This document shows, piece by piece, positions 19,501 to 27,078 of a stretch of 64,000 bases of DNA. A model generated the notes under the pieces. It saw nothing but the letters and a program-made list of their open reading frames with translations, did no database searches and was not told the origin of the DNA. Origin of the DNA: Lachnoclostridium sp. An169. Lineage in GTDB: Bacteria; Bacillota; Clostridia; Lachnospirales; Lachnospiraceae. A program made the position numbers and the translations under genes. Position 1 is the stretch's first letter; each line of letters starts with the position of its first letter. Where the stretch lies: NCBI RefSeq assembly GCF_002160525.1, contig NZ_NFKT01000007.1, forward strand, positions 62,001-126,000, read 5' to 3'.

Positions 19501-19681
19501 CTGCCGCAAGAAGTTCGTCTTCATTTTCATAGCTCTCGCCCTGTTCGCCGCCGACGCTTCCGAAGAACAGCTCCAGCGCCGTGCTGTAGTTCACAGCCAC
19601 CACATTGATGGCAATCACAGCCACAAGTATAATGGCAAACAGGATATTAAATAACGCAAACCTTACCTTTGTCTTTCTCAT
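16520..19681 (-). CDS. Membrane-anchored GH3 beta-glycosidase with inverted domain order
   Basis: A 1053-residue glycoside hydrolase family 3 protein. Order: N-terminal membrane helix (~8-30), the GH3 C-terminal alpha/beta sandwich first (VLMYNNENALPLDSG near 75 to about 300, with NPSGHLVDTY), then a fibronectin III-like domain (FPFGYGLSYTDFTWSDF onward), then the TIM barrel (TDSDGPHGITNF, YIKHFAVNDQETNRSS, GAVITDYTSEGD). The Asp in VITDY is the expected nucleophile. Four C-terminal helices anchor it again. Inverted order is known for Ruminococcus and Butyrivibrio GH3 enzymes; the added membrane helices are less usual. It overlaps the lipoprotein gene by 4 bp. Substrate unknown. Confidence 0.9.
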   Translation of the reverse strand: MRKTKVRFALFNILFAIILVAVIAINVVAVNYSTALELFFGSVGGEQGESYENEDELLAAEIAFTDTVVDEGSVLMYNNENALPLDSGASVSIFSQSCREWITNGTGSSSVATSEYSDRNLKTSLESAGFTVNETLWDFYGENGQGRGTGGSGQAADWSLNENPWSEVEAACGDSFADYSDAAVMIISRTGGEGADVPREMSRYDGTADEHYLELSSTEKEILRGIQDAGFEKTVVIINAGNAMEMSFLDEEDLGVDAVLWVGGTGYNGVEEVGKLLSGEVNPSGHLVDTYVNDSFSSPAMQNFGDNRYMSTSGEVLDSGYSYVNYGEGVYVGYRYYETRYEDVVMGTPNVGEYNYSEVVRFPFGYGLSYTDFTWSDFTFTENEDGTVTASVNVTNSGDRAGKDAVEIYFQAPYTQYDQENGIEKPAVVLGGFAKTGMLDPGASETVEVTFDAQDVMKSYSVADGAYILDEGDYYITAAQDAHEAVNNVLAAKGYTAADGMDADGNADMTAVYNVGETQMITTDLATGAEIANRFDDAVAEGATYLSRMNWSVMDNGGLTYGTGTAEGVSYSTDAAGTVNTVEASDELIGQIDATGWDASGRPEEANDTSPATVDTDSGLTLEDLAGADYDDENWQALIEQMKVSELHLLYQKAGFVTQEVESIDKPKTTDSDGPHGITNFISGYSCFGYPIEEMLASTWNVDLATRYGEFIGEDGIRSNTQGWYAPAMNIHRTPFSGRNHEYYSEDPILSGRMGAATVQGAMSKGMYCYIKHFAVNDQETNRSSVCTWAQEQAIREIYLRPFEITVKDGGATGVMASMNRIGFRQTKGSYALLTETLRNEWGFQGAVITDYTSEGDAVADQCLAAGTDLQLNTGSNRLTDTASDYVRHALQDAAHHVGYMVVNSTALTTAAASGFPVYILILIALDVVAALGIAGGEVLVIRSNRRIIRGLDAGIVTNAPLTGTVRILSIAALVVDVIGLVIEIWISPAGIAIAAVGLICAIIAKVLAKKQGSSGNLLVRITFIVAVICMILVLAYELAIVVATIFSERDFG

Positions 19682-20412
19682 TCTGCCGCCTCCTCACTCT
19701 CTGTACTGTCGTCAGCAGATGTGTCAGTCTCAACATCGTCGGATGTATCCATCAGGAACTCAAAAGATCCGTCCTCTCTGTTGATCTGTACCTGCTGCGC
19801 CTGGGTTCCGGTATTGAAATGGTAATCCATGATCGGTCCGTAGAAAGTACCAAGAGCCGGACTCTCCGGATCCACAACACCGCCTTCTTCCGTATAATTG
19901 TAGTGCTCGTAGCCATCGCCGTAGAAGAGCACGTAGGAAGCCCAGTCCGGAGAATTCAGGGTAATCACATCCCCGTCATAGGTGAATGATCCGTAGAATG
20001 CGCCCCAGTGGTGAATGCCTCGTGAAGAAATGTACATCTCTTTCACCAGCTCATATCTCTGGGAACTTCCATCCACATACGGGAGATTGCCCGTTCTGTT
20101 GGACGTGTCTCCGTTGTCATAGAGAATCAGCGTATTGTCCTCCCACAGCGTATCGATATCACCATACAGCATTACAAGGGAAGTTACTGTTCCCATCAGA
20201 TCATTCGCATCCAGATGCTGATGATAATGTCCGAGGACAGAGAAATCTCCTTCATCCCCCGCTGCTGTCTGACTTCCGCCCTCTGCCTGTGTCTCACTTC
20301 TGTTGTCTGTCCTGCCGCCGTTTCCGACCTGTGCAAGACGTGTGCTCGCGCATCCCGTTATGGCAGTCAGCGTCAGAAATGCGACCATAACTGATACGAT
20401 TCTTTTTTTCAT
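19678..20412 (-). CDS. Putative lipoprotein of unknown function
   Basis: About 244 residues. A signal peptide (MKKRIVSVMVAFLTL) ends in a lipobox TAITGC, so export and lipid anchoring are likely. The mature part starts with a low-complexity linker, then a compact domain rich in Asp, Tyr and Gly, and ends in an acidic tail. Start ATG 20412 has AAGGAGG upstream. I do not recognise the domain. Its stop overlaps the start of the GH3 gene, so both proteins probably act together at the cell surface. Confidence 0.75.
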   Translation of the reverse strand: MKKRIVSVMVAFLTLTAITGCASTRLAQVGNGGRTDNRSETQAEGGSQTAAGDEGDFSVLGHYHQHLDANDLMGTVTSLVMLYGDIDTLWEDNTLILYDNGDTSNRTGNLPYVDGSSQRYELVKEMYISSRGIHHWGAFYGSFTYDGDVITLNSPDWASYVLFYGDGYEHYNYTEEGGVVDPESPALGTFYGPIMDYHFNTGTQAQQVQINREDGSFEFLMDTSDDVETDTSADDSTESEEAAE

Positions 20413-20479
20413 AAATATCCTCCTTCTTTTCTCATTCACTTTGCGCGCCTGTCCGAATGATTTTTGATTTATTCATACG

Positions 20480-21886
20480 TTAACATACTTTTTCTGTCTG
20501 TGCGGATTCTGGCATACTTTGCACTTTTCCTGCATACTTTGCATCTGCATCCCTCTGTTTCTCATGTTCCGGGACATCCTGTTTCCCCGGGATCAGAACA
20601 TGCAGTTCAAACCAGTTCTCCTTCAGGCTCACCGATGCTCTCCCTCCGTATTTTTCCGCTGAATAACAGATGCTCTTAAGGCCGAATCCATGATTTTTCC
20701 GGTCGCTCTTTGTGGATTCGGGAAGTTTTCCCTTCTCCCATTCAAGATTCTCCTCGCAGTAGTTTGTGATTTCTATGTAAATGAAATTTCTCTGCGCCGT
20801 TACAGATATATCGATCAGTCTTTTCTGGGGATCCGCTGTCATCATCACACTGAGCACCGCATTGTCCAGGGCATTTCCGAAGATCGAACAGATGTCCGTC
20901 ACATGCATAAAGTCCAGAAGTGCGCCGTCGATCACCGTTGTAAAACGGATGCCGTTTTTTCTGCCGTAAAGGATCTTTCTCCCTATCAGGGCGTCCAGCA
21001 CCCGGTTTCCCGTATGCAGAAGCGGTCCGCTCATCTCCAGCTCGTTCTCCATGGCATCAATCCACCGGCTCCGCTCGTCCTCACTGCCCAGTGACCGGAG
21101 CATTGCAATCTGATGCTTCAGATCATGATACTTTATGTGAAGCAGTTCCAGACTGTCCTGATAGCTTCTGTACTGTTCGTACTGCATGTTCAGCGCCGCC
21201 TGCACTGCATCCGCTTCCTTCTCCGCAAGACACTCGCACACCCGGCTCTGGAACGCACAGAGTACCGCAAGCCCGCCCATGTCCGCCACCGTCCGCATCA
21301 CAAGGATATCGGACTGAAACTCGCTGTTAAACGGCGTATTTCTCACGACAAAGGCAAAATTACTGAATGTAAAGACTACCACTGCGATGCCCGCAGCGGA
21401 CACAAATTCTTTCAGGGAAATCTGCGACAGGTACTCATTTGCAAAAAAAGACTTCGTAAGCCGGACCGCTCCGGCCATTACCGATATATAGACTGCCAGA
21501 AGAACCAGAATCATCCACTGCCATTCGCTGATCCCCACAGAGAACAGCCAGACCTGTATCTGCCATTCCAGAGACGCCGCGAATTCCGCCACAAGGAACG
21601 CCCATGCACAGCAATATCCTGCTTCCAGAGGACGCATTTCACAGATACACAGAATCAGCAGATACATCAGGCCCACCGCCATGGCCATACAAGGAATCCA
21701 CCATGCAATGGGAAGGTCATCCGTTACCACAAGAAACACTGTCTGGGCGGCAAGAAAGCTGCCCGCCGTTGCCGCTGTAATTTTCCCGGAGAAGCGCCTC
21801 TGCGATACAAAGATCCAGGAGCAGCATGCCGCCCATTCCGCAAGCGCTGTATAAACTCTCGGGATATCCATATACATTTCGTTCAT
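20480..21886 (-). CDS. GHKL-type sensor histidine kinase (LytS/AgrC-like)
   Basis: The first ~200 residues contain about six hydrophobic helices that would form the sensor. After a coiled segment comes the phosphoacceptor region YHDLKHQIAML, then the ATP-binding N box (FGNALDNAVLS) and G box (HGFGLKSICYSAEKYGG). Length (468 residues) matches quorum-sensing or LytTR-partner kinases. It begins 1 bp after the response regulator stop, so the two form one transcript. No peptide-signal gene is visible nearby. It may control the lipoprotein/GH3 genes directly downstream. Confidence 0.9.
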   Translation of the reverse strand: MNEMYMDIPRVYTALAEWAACCSWIFVSQRRFSGKITAATAGSFLAAQTVFLVVTDDLPIAWWIPCMAMAVGLMYLLILCICEMRPLEAGYCCAWAFLVAEFAASLEWQIQVWLFSVGISEWQWMILVLLAVYISVMAGAVRLTKSFFANEYLSQISLKEFVSAAGIAVVVFTFSNFAFVVRNTPFNSEFQSDILVMRTVADMGGLAVLCAFQSRVCECLAEKEADAVQAALNMQYEQYRSYQDSLELLHIKYHDLKHQIAMLRSLGSEDERSRWIDAMENELEMSGPLLHTGNRVLDALIGRKILYGRKNGIRFTTVIDGALLDFMHVTDICSIFGNALDNAVLSVMMTADPQKRLIDISVTAQRNFIYIEITNYCEENLEWEKGKLPESTKSDRKNHGFGLKSICYSAEKYGGRASVSLKENWFELHVLIPGKQDVPEHEKQRDADAKYAGKVQSMPESAQTEKVC

Positions 21887-22597
21887 TCAGCGGATCACCT
21901 CACTCATATGTTCCAGAAGCGCATCCATAAATTTCTTCCGCTTCCCTCTGCTTACCGGCAGGCTCTCTCCGCGGATGACACAGCAGTTGCTCTGAACTCC
22001 GTCCACATATTTCATATTCACGAGGAAACTGTTTCCGATCCGGAAGAAATCATAGGGGACAAACATCTTTTCCAGCTCTTTCATTGTCCCCCGCGATGCA
22101 TACTCCCGGTCTTCCGTGTGGTATACCATACTGTGCGCCCGGCTCTCCACATAGTAGATATCATTCAGATCTATTTTCTGCATTCCTTCCCTGAGCGGAA
22201 TTGAGAGCCAGTAATGTTCCTCCCGTTTTATTCTGCTGACAGCCCGGTCCATTTTCCGGGAAAACGAAAAGTACTCCACCGGTTTTACCATATAATCGAG
22301 AGCGTCCACCTGATATCCCCGGATGGCATACTGTGTCATGTTGGTGATAAAAAGTATGACTACCTGCCGGTCCAGGGCCCGGATCTCCTCCGCCGCGGAC
22401 ATTCCGTCCATCAGCTTCATCTGAATGTCCATCAGGATAATGTCATAGTCTCCCCGGTAATTCTCCACCAGTTCCGCTCCGTCCGTGTATCTGTCGATCC
22501 GGAAGGTCTTTCCCGTTTCCTTCTGGTACTTCTCCAGATACTCCGTCAGTTTCTCCGCATAGATATCTTCATCTTCCACAATCGCCAAACGTATCAT
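21887..22597 (-). CDS. LytTR-family response regulator
   Basis: A 236-residue regulator. The receiver domain has the acidic pair at residues 8-10 and the phosphorylation site D57 in DIILMDIQM. From about residue 135 a LytTR DNA-binding domain follows (LNDIYYVESRAHSMVYHTED, FFRIGNSFLVNMKYVD). Phosphotransfer from the adjacent GHKL kinase is expected. LytTR proteins bind paired direct repeats; I could not identify such a pair upstream with confidence. Confidence 0.92.
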   Translation of the reverse strand: MIRLAIVEDEDIYAEKLTEYLEKYQKETGKTFRIDRYTDGAELVENYRGDYDIILMDIQMKLMDGMSAAEEIRALDRQVVILFITNMTQYAIRGYQVDALDYMVKPVEYFSFSRKMDRAVSRIKREEHYWLSIPLREGMQKIDLNDIYYVESRAHSMVYHTEDREYASRGTMKELEKMFVPYDFFRIGNSFLVNMKYVDGVQSNCCVIRGESLPVSRGKRKKFMDALLEHMSEVIR

Positions 22598-22611
22598 TTT
22601 TTCTCCCCGTA

Positions 22612-23616
22612 TTATTTCTTCACATCCAGCAGCTTCGTTCCCTCCGGAGGATTGGAGTCTATCGCGCCTACAATCCTGTGGGGCAGATATGGCTCCTCCA
22701 GAAAGGCAATGTCTTCCTCTGTCAGTTTCACCGAAAACGCCCCGGCGGCATCATCAAAATGGGAGGCTTTCGTAGCTCCGATAATCGGCGCCGTCACCCC
22801 TTTTGCCCATTCCCATGCGAGAGCGATCTGCTGCATTTTTACGCCATATTTTTCTGCCAGGGAGTGAACTCTGCGGACAATTTCCATGTCCTGCTCCTGA
22901 GTCCGGTCATATTTTCCCATCGCCGCCCGGTCTGTCCGGCTGCGGAGCGAATCCGAATTCCATTCCGGCCGGGTCAGATGTCCTGCTGCCAGAGGACTGT
23001 AGGGCATGAGGGATACATTCATCTGACGGCAGATGGGAATCAGCTCACGCTCGTCTTCCCGATAAAGAAGATTGTAATGGTTCTCCATGGCCACAAACTG
23101 TGCCCATCCGTGATCCCGTGCAGCAAGCTGCATATTATAGAACTGGTAGCCGTACATGGCCGACGCGCCAATGGCACGTACTTTTCCGGATACCACCAGG
23201 TCATTCAGGGCTTCCATAGTCTCCTCTATCGGCGTATCATAGTCAAAACGATGAATGATGTACAGATCCAGATAGTCTGTGCCAAGCCTTTTCAGGCTGC
23301 CTTCGATTTCCCGGTGGATTGCCTCAGAAGAAAGCCTTCCGGGATTAAAATAGACTTTAGAAGCAATAACCAGTTTGTCTCTTGAAACATTTTTTCTGAG
23401 TGCATTTCCAAGATATTCCTCACTGGTTCCTTCCGAGTATCCGTTTGCAGTATCAAAAAAATTAATTCCCAGGTCAAGCGCATGTTTTACGATTTCCTCT
23501 GTCCCCTTTTCATCCAGTGTCCAGTCATGCAGCGTTCCCGGTTTTCCGAAGCTCATGCAGCCTACGCAGAGTTTCGACACCTCGATATCCGTGTTTCCAA
23601 GTTTTGCATATTCCAT
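22612..23616 (-). CDS. Aldo/keto reductase
   Basis: NADPH-dependent reduction of aldehydes or ketones by a TIM-barrel enzyme of ~334 residues. Visible features: GCMSFG near the start, FFDTANGYSEGTSEEYLGNAL (catalytic Asp and Tyr, split across the motif), KLVIASKVYF, LDLYIIHRFD and the cofactor segment PIIGATKASHFDDAAGAF. The start at ATG 23616 is favoured by GGAG ten bases upstream; the longer frame begins with extra Met residues. It lies in a run of redox genes on the same strand. Confidence 0.93.
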   Translation of the reverse strand: MEYAKLGNTDIEVSKLCVGCMSFGKPGTLHDWTLDEKGTEEIVKHALDLGINFFDTANGYSEGTSEEYLGNALRKNVSRDKLVIASKVYFNPGRLSSEAIHREIEGSLKRLGTDYLDLYIIHRFDYDTPIEETMEALNDLVVSGKVRAIGASAMYGYQFYNMQLAARDHGWAQFVAMENHYNLLYREDERELIPICRQMNVSLMPYSPLAAGHLTRPEWNSDSLRSRTDRAAMGKYDRTQEQDMEIVRRVHSLAEKYGVKMQQIALAWEWAKGVTAPIIGATKASHFDDAAGAFSVKLTEEDIAFLEEPYLPHRIVGAIDSNPPEGTKLLDVKK

Positions 23617-23679
23617 ATTCACCCGCTCCTTTGCCATAATTGCCATCATTCTGTAAAATTGTTTCCAGAGCTGCAGGTT

Positions 23680-24213
23680 CTACAGCTGATTGCCGAGTTT
23701 ATACGCCAGATCCGGATACTTGCTGTGCTTTGTCATCGACGGAGTTCCGCATCCTCTTCCAAGTATCATTCCCTGATCCTGCAGATCCAGATATCTGACC
23801 TGCGTGCGGTAATGACTTTCCAGCGCGTCAAATGTCCAGTTATCACTGTTCCATGCCACCGCGAGCAGAGCTGACTTCATATGCTTTGCAGTGATGCTGC
23901 TGTTATAGGCGCAGAACCGGTCAATCACGGTTTTAAGCTGCGCCGACATTCCATAATAATAAAGCGGTGTCGCAAAGACGATCATATCAGCGCCCAGGAC
24001 GGCCTCCCTTATTTTCTGATTGTCATCATGCAGCACACAGGGGCCTTCATATCCGCATGCCACACATCCGGTACATGGACGGATATTCATTTCCGCAAGA
24101 TCAAACCTTACGACGCTGTGCCCTGCCGCTTCCGCTCCCTGGCTGAAACTCTCAGCCAAAATATTTGTGGAGCCCTTTTTATTTGGACTCCCCTGTAATA
24201 TTACAATCTTCAT
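23680..24213 (-). CDS. Flavodoxin-family NAD(P)H-dependent oxidoreductase
   Basis: A 177-residue FMN-binding protein: MKIVILQGSPNKKGSTN forms the phosphate loop and FATPLYYYGMSAQLKTVIDRF the second flavin loop. Four cysteines in RPCTGCVACGYEGPC resemble the compact cluster site of iron-sulfur flavoproteins, so it may carry a 4Fe-4S centre. It sits 33 bp after the flavin reductase gene in the same direction, which suggests a shared electron-transfer function. Confidence 0.88.
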   Translation of the reverse strand: MKIVILQGSPNKKGSTNILAESFSQGAEAAGHSVVRFDLAEMNIRPCTGCVACGYEGPCVLHDDNQKIREAVLGADMIVFATPLYYYGMSAQLKTVIDRFCAYNSSITAKHMKSALLAVAWNSDNWTFDALESHYRTQVRYLDLQDQGMILGRGCGTPSMTKHSKYPDLAYKLGNQL

Positions 24214-24246
24214 CCGGCCTCTTCTCCTTTTTCTCCTGACTTTCTG

Positions 24247-24789
24247 CTATTTGCTGATGTTCATGCATTTTCCTATCACATCGCCTGTGCGGAGATATTC
24301 ATAAGTGGGCATCTCAAAAAGAACCGGTTTCAGTATATGGTAATCAATCTTTCCCGCTTCGTTTAATACGCTCTCTTCCGCATAAACGCCGTCGATCTTG
24401 CAGATAAAGCTCTCAAATCCTTCCGTCTCATAAATATCATCCACCACACAGTCCATCACAACCGGCGCCTCGCCAATCACCGGCGCTCCGGTCCCCTCTG
24501 TGTGGTAAGCAAACATGCCGGATTTATCTACCTTGTTGCCGCTGACGCATCCCGCCCGGTCTGCCTTTTCCAGCATTGCCTCATCTACGATATTTACAGT
24601 CAGGGCGTGGGTCTCTTTGATCCCCTGGTTCGTATAATGCGGTTTTGCAAGGCTCACCATAATCCGGTCGTGGCCGATAATTCCCACATGTCCTGCCAGT
24701 ACGTAATTCGGTTTTCCATTTACCATAGTTCCTACCACAACAAGCGGAGTGGGATAAAGTGCAAGGCTTTTTCCTATATTCTTTTTCAT
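24247..24789 (-). CDS. Flavin reductase-like (FMN-binding split barrel) protein
   Basis: A 180-residue protein of the flavin reductase/DIM6-NTAB class. It has the typical opening (LYPTPLVVVGTMVNGKPNYV), the VSLAKPHYTNQGI segment and an EGFESFICKIDGVYAEE region. Such proteins bind FMN and pass electrons to partners or to iron. It is the first gene after the LysR regulator, with its own promoter-like sequence at 24857-24886, so LysR control is likely. Confidence 0.88.
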   Translation of the reverse strand: MKKNIGKSLALYPTPLVVVGTMVNGKPNYVLAGHVGIIGHDRIMVSLAKPHYTNQGIKETHALTVNIVDEAMLEKADRAGCVSGNKVDKSGMFAYHTEGTGAPVIGEAPVVMDCVVDDIYETEGFESFICKIDGVYAEESVLNEAGKIDYHILKPVLFEMPTYEYLRTGDVIGKCMNISK

Positions 24790-24856
24790 GGTCTTTTCCT
24801 TCCTCTCAATTTCTGTTTATTTCGGCATTTCGCCGTTCTTTTTTGTTTTCATGTAT

Positions 24857-24899
24857 ATTGTAAGATGAATCAGCCCCTGCGTCTAATGCCTGTTCATTA
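24857..24899 (-). promoter_or_regulatory. Promoter of the flavin-reductase operon with a dyad at -35
   Basis: On the minus strand TTAGAC (24881-24886) and TACAAT (24857-24862) are 18 bp apart. A TAATG-N6-CATTA dyad (24884-24899) overlaps the -35 hexamer and is a candidate binding site for the LysR protein encoded just upstream. Confidence 0.55.
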
Positions 24900-24925
24900 T
24901 GAAAGATCATACCTTCTCCGTATGA

Positions 24926-24976
24926 TGAAAATGGTTATGGCATCAGCCGTATCTGCTGATGCCATAACCATTTTCA
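24926..24976 (-). terminator. Long perfect hairpin after the LysR gene
   Basis: A 21-bp perfect stem (24927-24947 with 24955-24975, 7-nt loop) that begins with the LysR stop codon. The A-rich outer left arm gives a T-rich right arm in either direction (CCATTTTC), but no long T run follows. Probably a terminator, possibly bidirectional. Confidence 0.6.
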
Positions 24977-25846
24977 ATGTTCCTGTATTGTCTGTACGAA
25001 AAGTGAAGCTGCCCGGGAAAACAGATGATTCTTTTTCCACAGGATCACACTCCTGGTGATATGTGCCGGAAGGATCTGCCGGAAGCAGAGTTCCGGATCC
25101 GCGTGTATGGACAGGGCCCCATCCAGGCAGACCGCACATCCCATTCCCGCTTCCACAAGCAGTGCTGCGTTGGAAAGTATATTATAATATGCCGGGATAT
25201 TCAGCTGGCTTTCTTCGCACTGCATCCAGTGAAGAATCTCGTTTTTTGCATTTTCTCTTCCCGGCATGATCAGGGGATACTGCTTTATGTCATCCATCGT
25301 TACTGTCTCTTTTTCTGCGAGCTTATGATCCCGGCGGATCAGAATACCCCAGGTTTCCCTCTGGGGAAGTCTTACATATTCAAATTTTACAGTATCGATA
25401 GGCTCCATCACAAGTCCCAGATCAAGCAGCCCCCGCTCAATCATCTCTTTTACATCATCTGCCATTCCATTATAAAGATCAAACTGAACGTCCGGATATT
25501 TCTCCCTGAATTCTTTCATGTGCGCTGCCAGCGTCCTGCCTCCCACCGCTTCCGTGGCGCCGATCCGGATCGTGCCACATACGACATCCTTCTGATCTGT
25601 AAATGTATGCTCCAGTTTGTCTGCAAGTTCCACAATTGTTTCCGCCTGCTGTTTAAACAAAAAACCTTCGTCCGTCAGTGTAACCGAACGCTTTCCCCTG
25701 ATCAGCAGCGACGTCCCCATTTCATCCTCCAGCTCCATCAGCTGACGGCTGAGTGTGGGCTGGGTAACATGAAGAATATCTGCGGCTCTCGTAATATTGC
25801 CTTCATCCGCTACTGTCAAAAAATATTTCAGTACACGCAGTTCCAT
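24974..25846 (-). CDS. LysR-family transcriptional regulator
   Basis: A ~290-residue regulator. The N-terminal winged helix is clear (MELRVLKYFLTVADEGNITR, ILHVTQPTLSRQLMELE), followed by the two-lobed effector domain (GTIRIGATEAVGGRTLA, LDLGLVMEPID, YPLIMPGRENAKNE). ATG 25846 with AGGAGG ten bases upstream matches the family start; the longer frame adds 16 unrelated residues. It is transcribed in the same direction as the redox genes that follow, and its stop codon lies inside a long hairpin. Confidence 0.92.
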   Translation of the reverse strand: MELRVLKYFLTVADEGNITRAADILHVTQPTLSRQLMELEDEMGTSLLIRGKRSVTLTDEGFLFKQQAETIVELADKLEHTFTDQKDVVCGTIRIGATEAVGGRTLAAHMKEFREKYPDVQFDLYNGMADDVKEMIERGLLDLGLVMEPIDTVKFEYVRLPQRETWGILIRRDHKLAEKETVTMDDIKQYPLIMPGRENAKNEILHWMQCEESQLNIPAYYNILSNAALLVEAGMGCAVCLDGALSIHADPELCFRQILPAHITRSVILWKKNHLFSRAASLFVQTIQEH

Positions 25847-26061
25847 CTTGCTTATTTCCTCCTGCCAATATCTCCCGTAAATGAATGAGTGCATGATATA
25901 TAACCAATTAGATAAATTATATCATCATCGCGTCACAGTATCAAATTACAATATTTTTTCAGGTTCTCTATATAGACTTTTTGCGCATTTTGTCTCATTT
26001 TGGAATTTCAGCCCCGGGAAAACTGCCGGGGAAAATAATGGAAAAATAGTTTGAAAAAAAT

Positions 26062-26090
26062 TTGACGAATCCGAAGAATTCTGGTATAAT
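26062..26090 (+). promoter_or_regulatory. Strong promoter of tRNA-Cys
   Basis: TTGACG (26062-26067) and TATAAT (26085-26090) with a 17-bp spacer. The start would be about 70 bp before the tRNA; the leader contains an AGCGACC/GGTCGCT hairpin (about 26131-26152). The stretch from 25847 to 26061 holds no gene that I can see. Confidence 0.85.
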
Positions 26091-26166
26091 GCAGGAGATG
26101 TGTGAATATAATATCTATGCATCGCACGTAAGCGACCAAAAGACGGTCGCTAAGTGCTTGTAGCCA

Positions 26167-26238
26167 GGCGCAGTAGCCAAGTGGTAAGGCGTGGGTCTGC
26201 AACACCCTGATTCACCGGTTCAAATCCGGTCTGCGCCT
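26167..26238 (+). tRNA. tRNA-Cys (GCA)
   Basis: The 72-nt cloverleaf has acceptor GGCGCAG paired with CTGCGCC, a D arm GCCAAGTGGTAAGGC, anticodon loop CTGCAAC with anticodon GCA, and a T arm CCGGTTCAAATCCGG. The 3' CCA is not encoded and must be added. A promoter and a terminator flank it, so it is a single-gene unit. Confidence 0.95.
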
Positions 26239-26252
26239 CTTGCGAAAGACTT

Positions 26253-26296
26253 CCCCATAATGCTTTTTTCAAGCACTATGGGGTGTTTTTATTTTC
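26253..26296 (+). terminator. Terminator of tRNA-Cys
   Basis: CCCCATAATGCTT pairs with AGCACTATGGGG across a short T-rich loop, followed by TGTTTTTATTTT. It begins 15 bases after the tRNA 3' end. Confidence 0.9.
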
Positions 26297-26376
26297 AGAA
26301 TATCAATTGTTTTCGCTCCATTTGTTACAATAAATCGAAAAATATACATCTATATAAAAGAAAAAACAGCCCGTGT

Positions 26377-26478
26377 TCAGGGCTGATCATCTTCACGAAA
26401 AGCAACTATGTCATTTGGCGTACAGTCCAAAAGACGGCAGAGCTTTTCGAGAGTAAGTAATGTTAAACGGTATCCGTC
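26377..26478 (-). pseudogene. C-terminal remnant of a Cro/C1-type regulator
   Basis: The minus strand encodes LTLEKLCRLLDCTPNDIVAF before a TGA at 26377. This is the conserved end of small Cro/C1 helix-turn-helix proteins. A TGA lies only 13 codons upstream of this motif and no start or first half of the domain is present, so it is a truncated relic. The rest of the 26297-26669 interval has no other gene that I can support. Confidence 0.6.
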
Positions 26479-26562
26479 TCAGATTATCGTATCAGATAAA
26501 AGGAAGTGAAGAAAGAAGTGATCTGTATGTGTATCAACACGCAAAAAAGGAATAAAGCTTCT

Positions 26563-26635
26563 CTCCATGCAAAGCCAGCAGATTGCGACAATTGCATGGA
26601 GTAAAAAACAGTCGCAAAATAAAAATGCCGGCTTT
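26563..26635 (+). other. Interleaved inverted repeats (possible RNA pseudoknot) before the CD3324-like gene
   Basis: CTCCATGCAA (26563-26572) pairs with TTGCATGGAG (26592-26601). Inside its loop, AAAGCCAGCA plus TTGCGAC (26571-26589) pairs with GTCGCAA (26611-26617) and TGCCGGCTTT (26626-26635; 9 of 10). The two stems interleave, as in an H-type pseudoknot, and end 35 bases before the ATG. A function is not shown. Confidence 0.4.
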
Positions 26636-26669
26636 GCTGCCTGACTATCATATCAAGGAGGAAGCCCGC

Positions 26670-26933
26670 ATGAAATATCTTAATGCACAGGTTATTCTTC
26701 CGGAGGCATTGGTAGAAGAGCTGCAAACCTATGTCCAGGGCGGATATATCTATGTTCCTGTCAAACAGGAACAGCAAAAACACTGGGGAGAAGTTTCCGG
26801 CTATCGCCAGGAATTAGATCAGCGCAATCAACAGATAAAAGCGGAGTATCAACGTGGTATTTCCATGGAGTGTCTGTCTGAAAAATACTGCTTATCTTTA
26901 TATGCTGTCCGGAAAATTATATATCAAAAGTAA
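26670..26933 (+). CDS. Small CD3324-like putative DNA-binding protein
   Basis: An 87-residue protein resembling the CD3324 family of Clostridia: MKYLNAQVILPEALVEELQT, QGGYIYVPVK and a C-terminal helix-turn-helix-like part (SMECLSEKYCLSLYAVRKII). The C-terminal pattern suggests nucleic acid binding. Start ATG 26670 has AAGGAGG eight bases upstream; the 29-codon upstream extension crosses the inverted repeats and is unlikely. Codon use is AT-richer than the surrounding genes. Role unknown. Confidence 0.75.
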   Translation: MKYLNAQVILPEALVEELQTYVQGGYIYVPVKQEQQKHWGEVSGYRQELDQRNQQIKAEYQRGISMECLSEKYCLSLYAVRKIIYQK

Positions 26934-26937
26934 CTGT

Positions 26938-26967
26938 AAGGGGCTGCCAGGTGCAGCCTCTTATTTT
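26938..26967 (+). terminator. Terminator after the CD3324-like gene
   Basis: AAGGGGCTGC pairs with GCAGCCTCTT over a 5-nt loop, followed by ATTTTATA. Confidence 0.75.
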
Positions 26968-27078
26968 ATACCAATCATTTCGGTATTATACAGTGTATAG
27001 ACGGTCTGCCCGGATGCCTGTAAACTGATAAATATCAGAAATTTGCTTTTCCATTTGCATAACATGAAAGGAGCAGCC

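Noticed and set aside
21113-22204. Long plus-strand reading frame opposite the two-component genes
   Set aside because: It lies antisense to clear GHKL kinase and LytTR regulator genes, its translation has no recognisable domain and it is rich in His, Arg and Pro as expected for a shadow frame.
26484-26783. Minus-strand 99-codon frame overlapping the CD3324-like gene
   Set aside because: It is antisense to a better-supported gene with a good ribosome binding site and has no recognisable motif.
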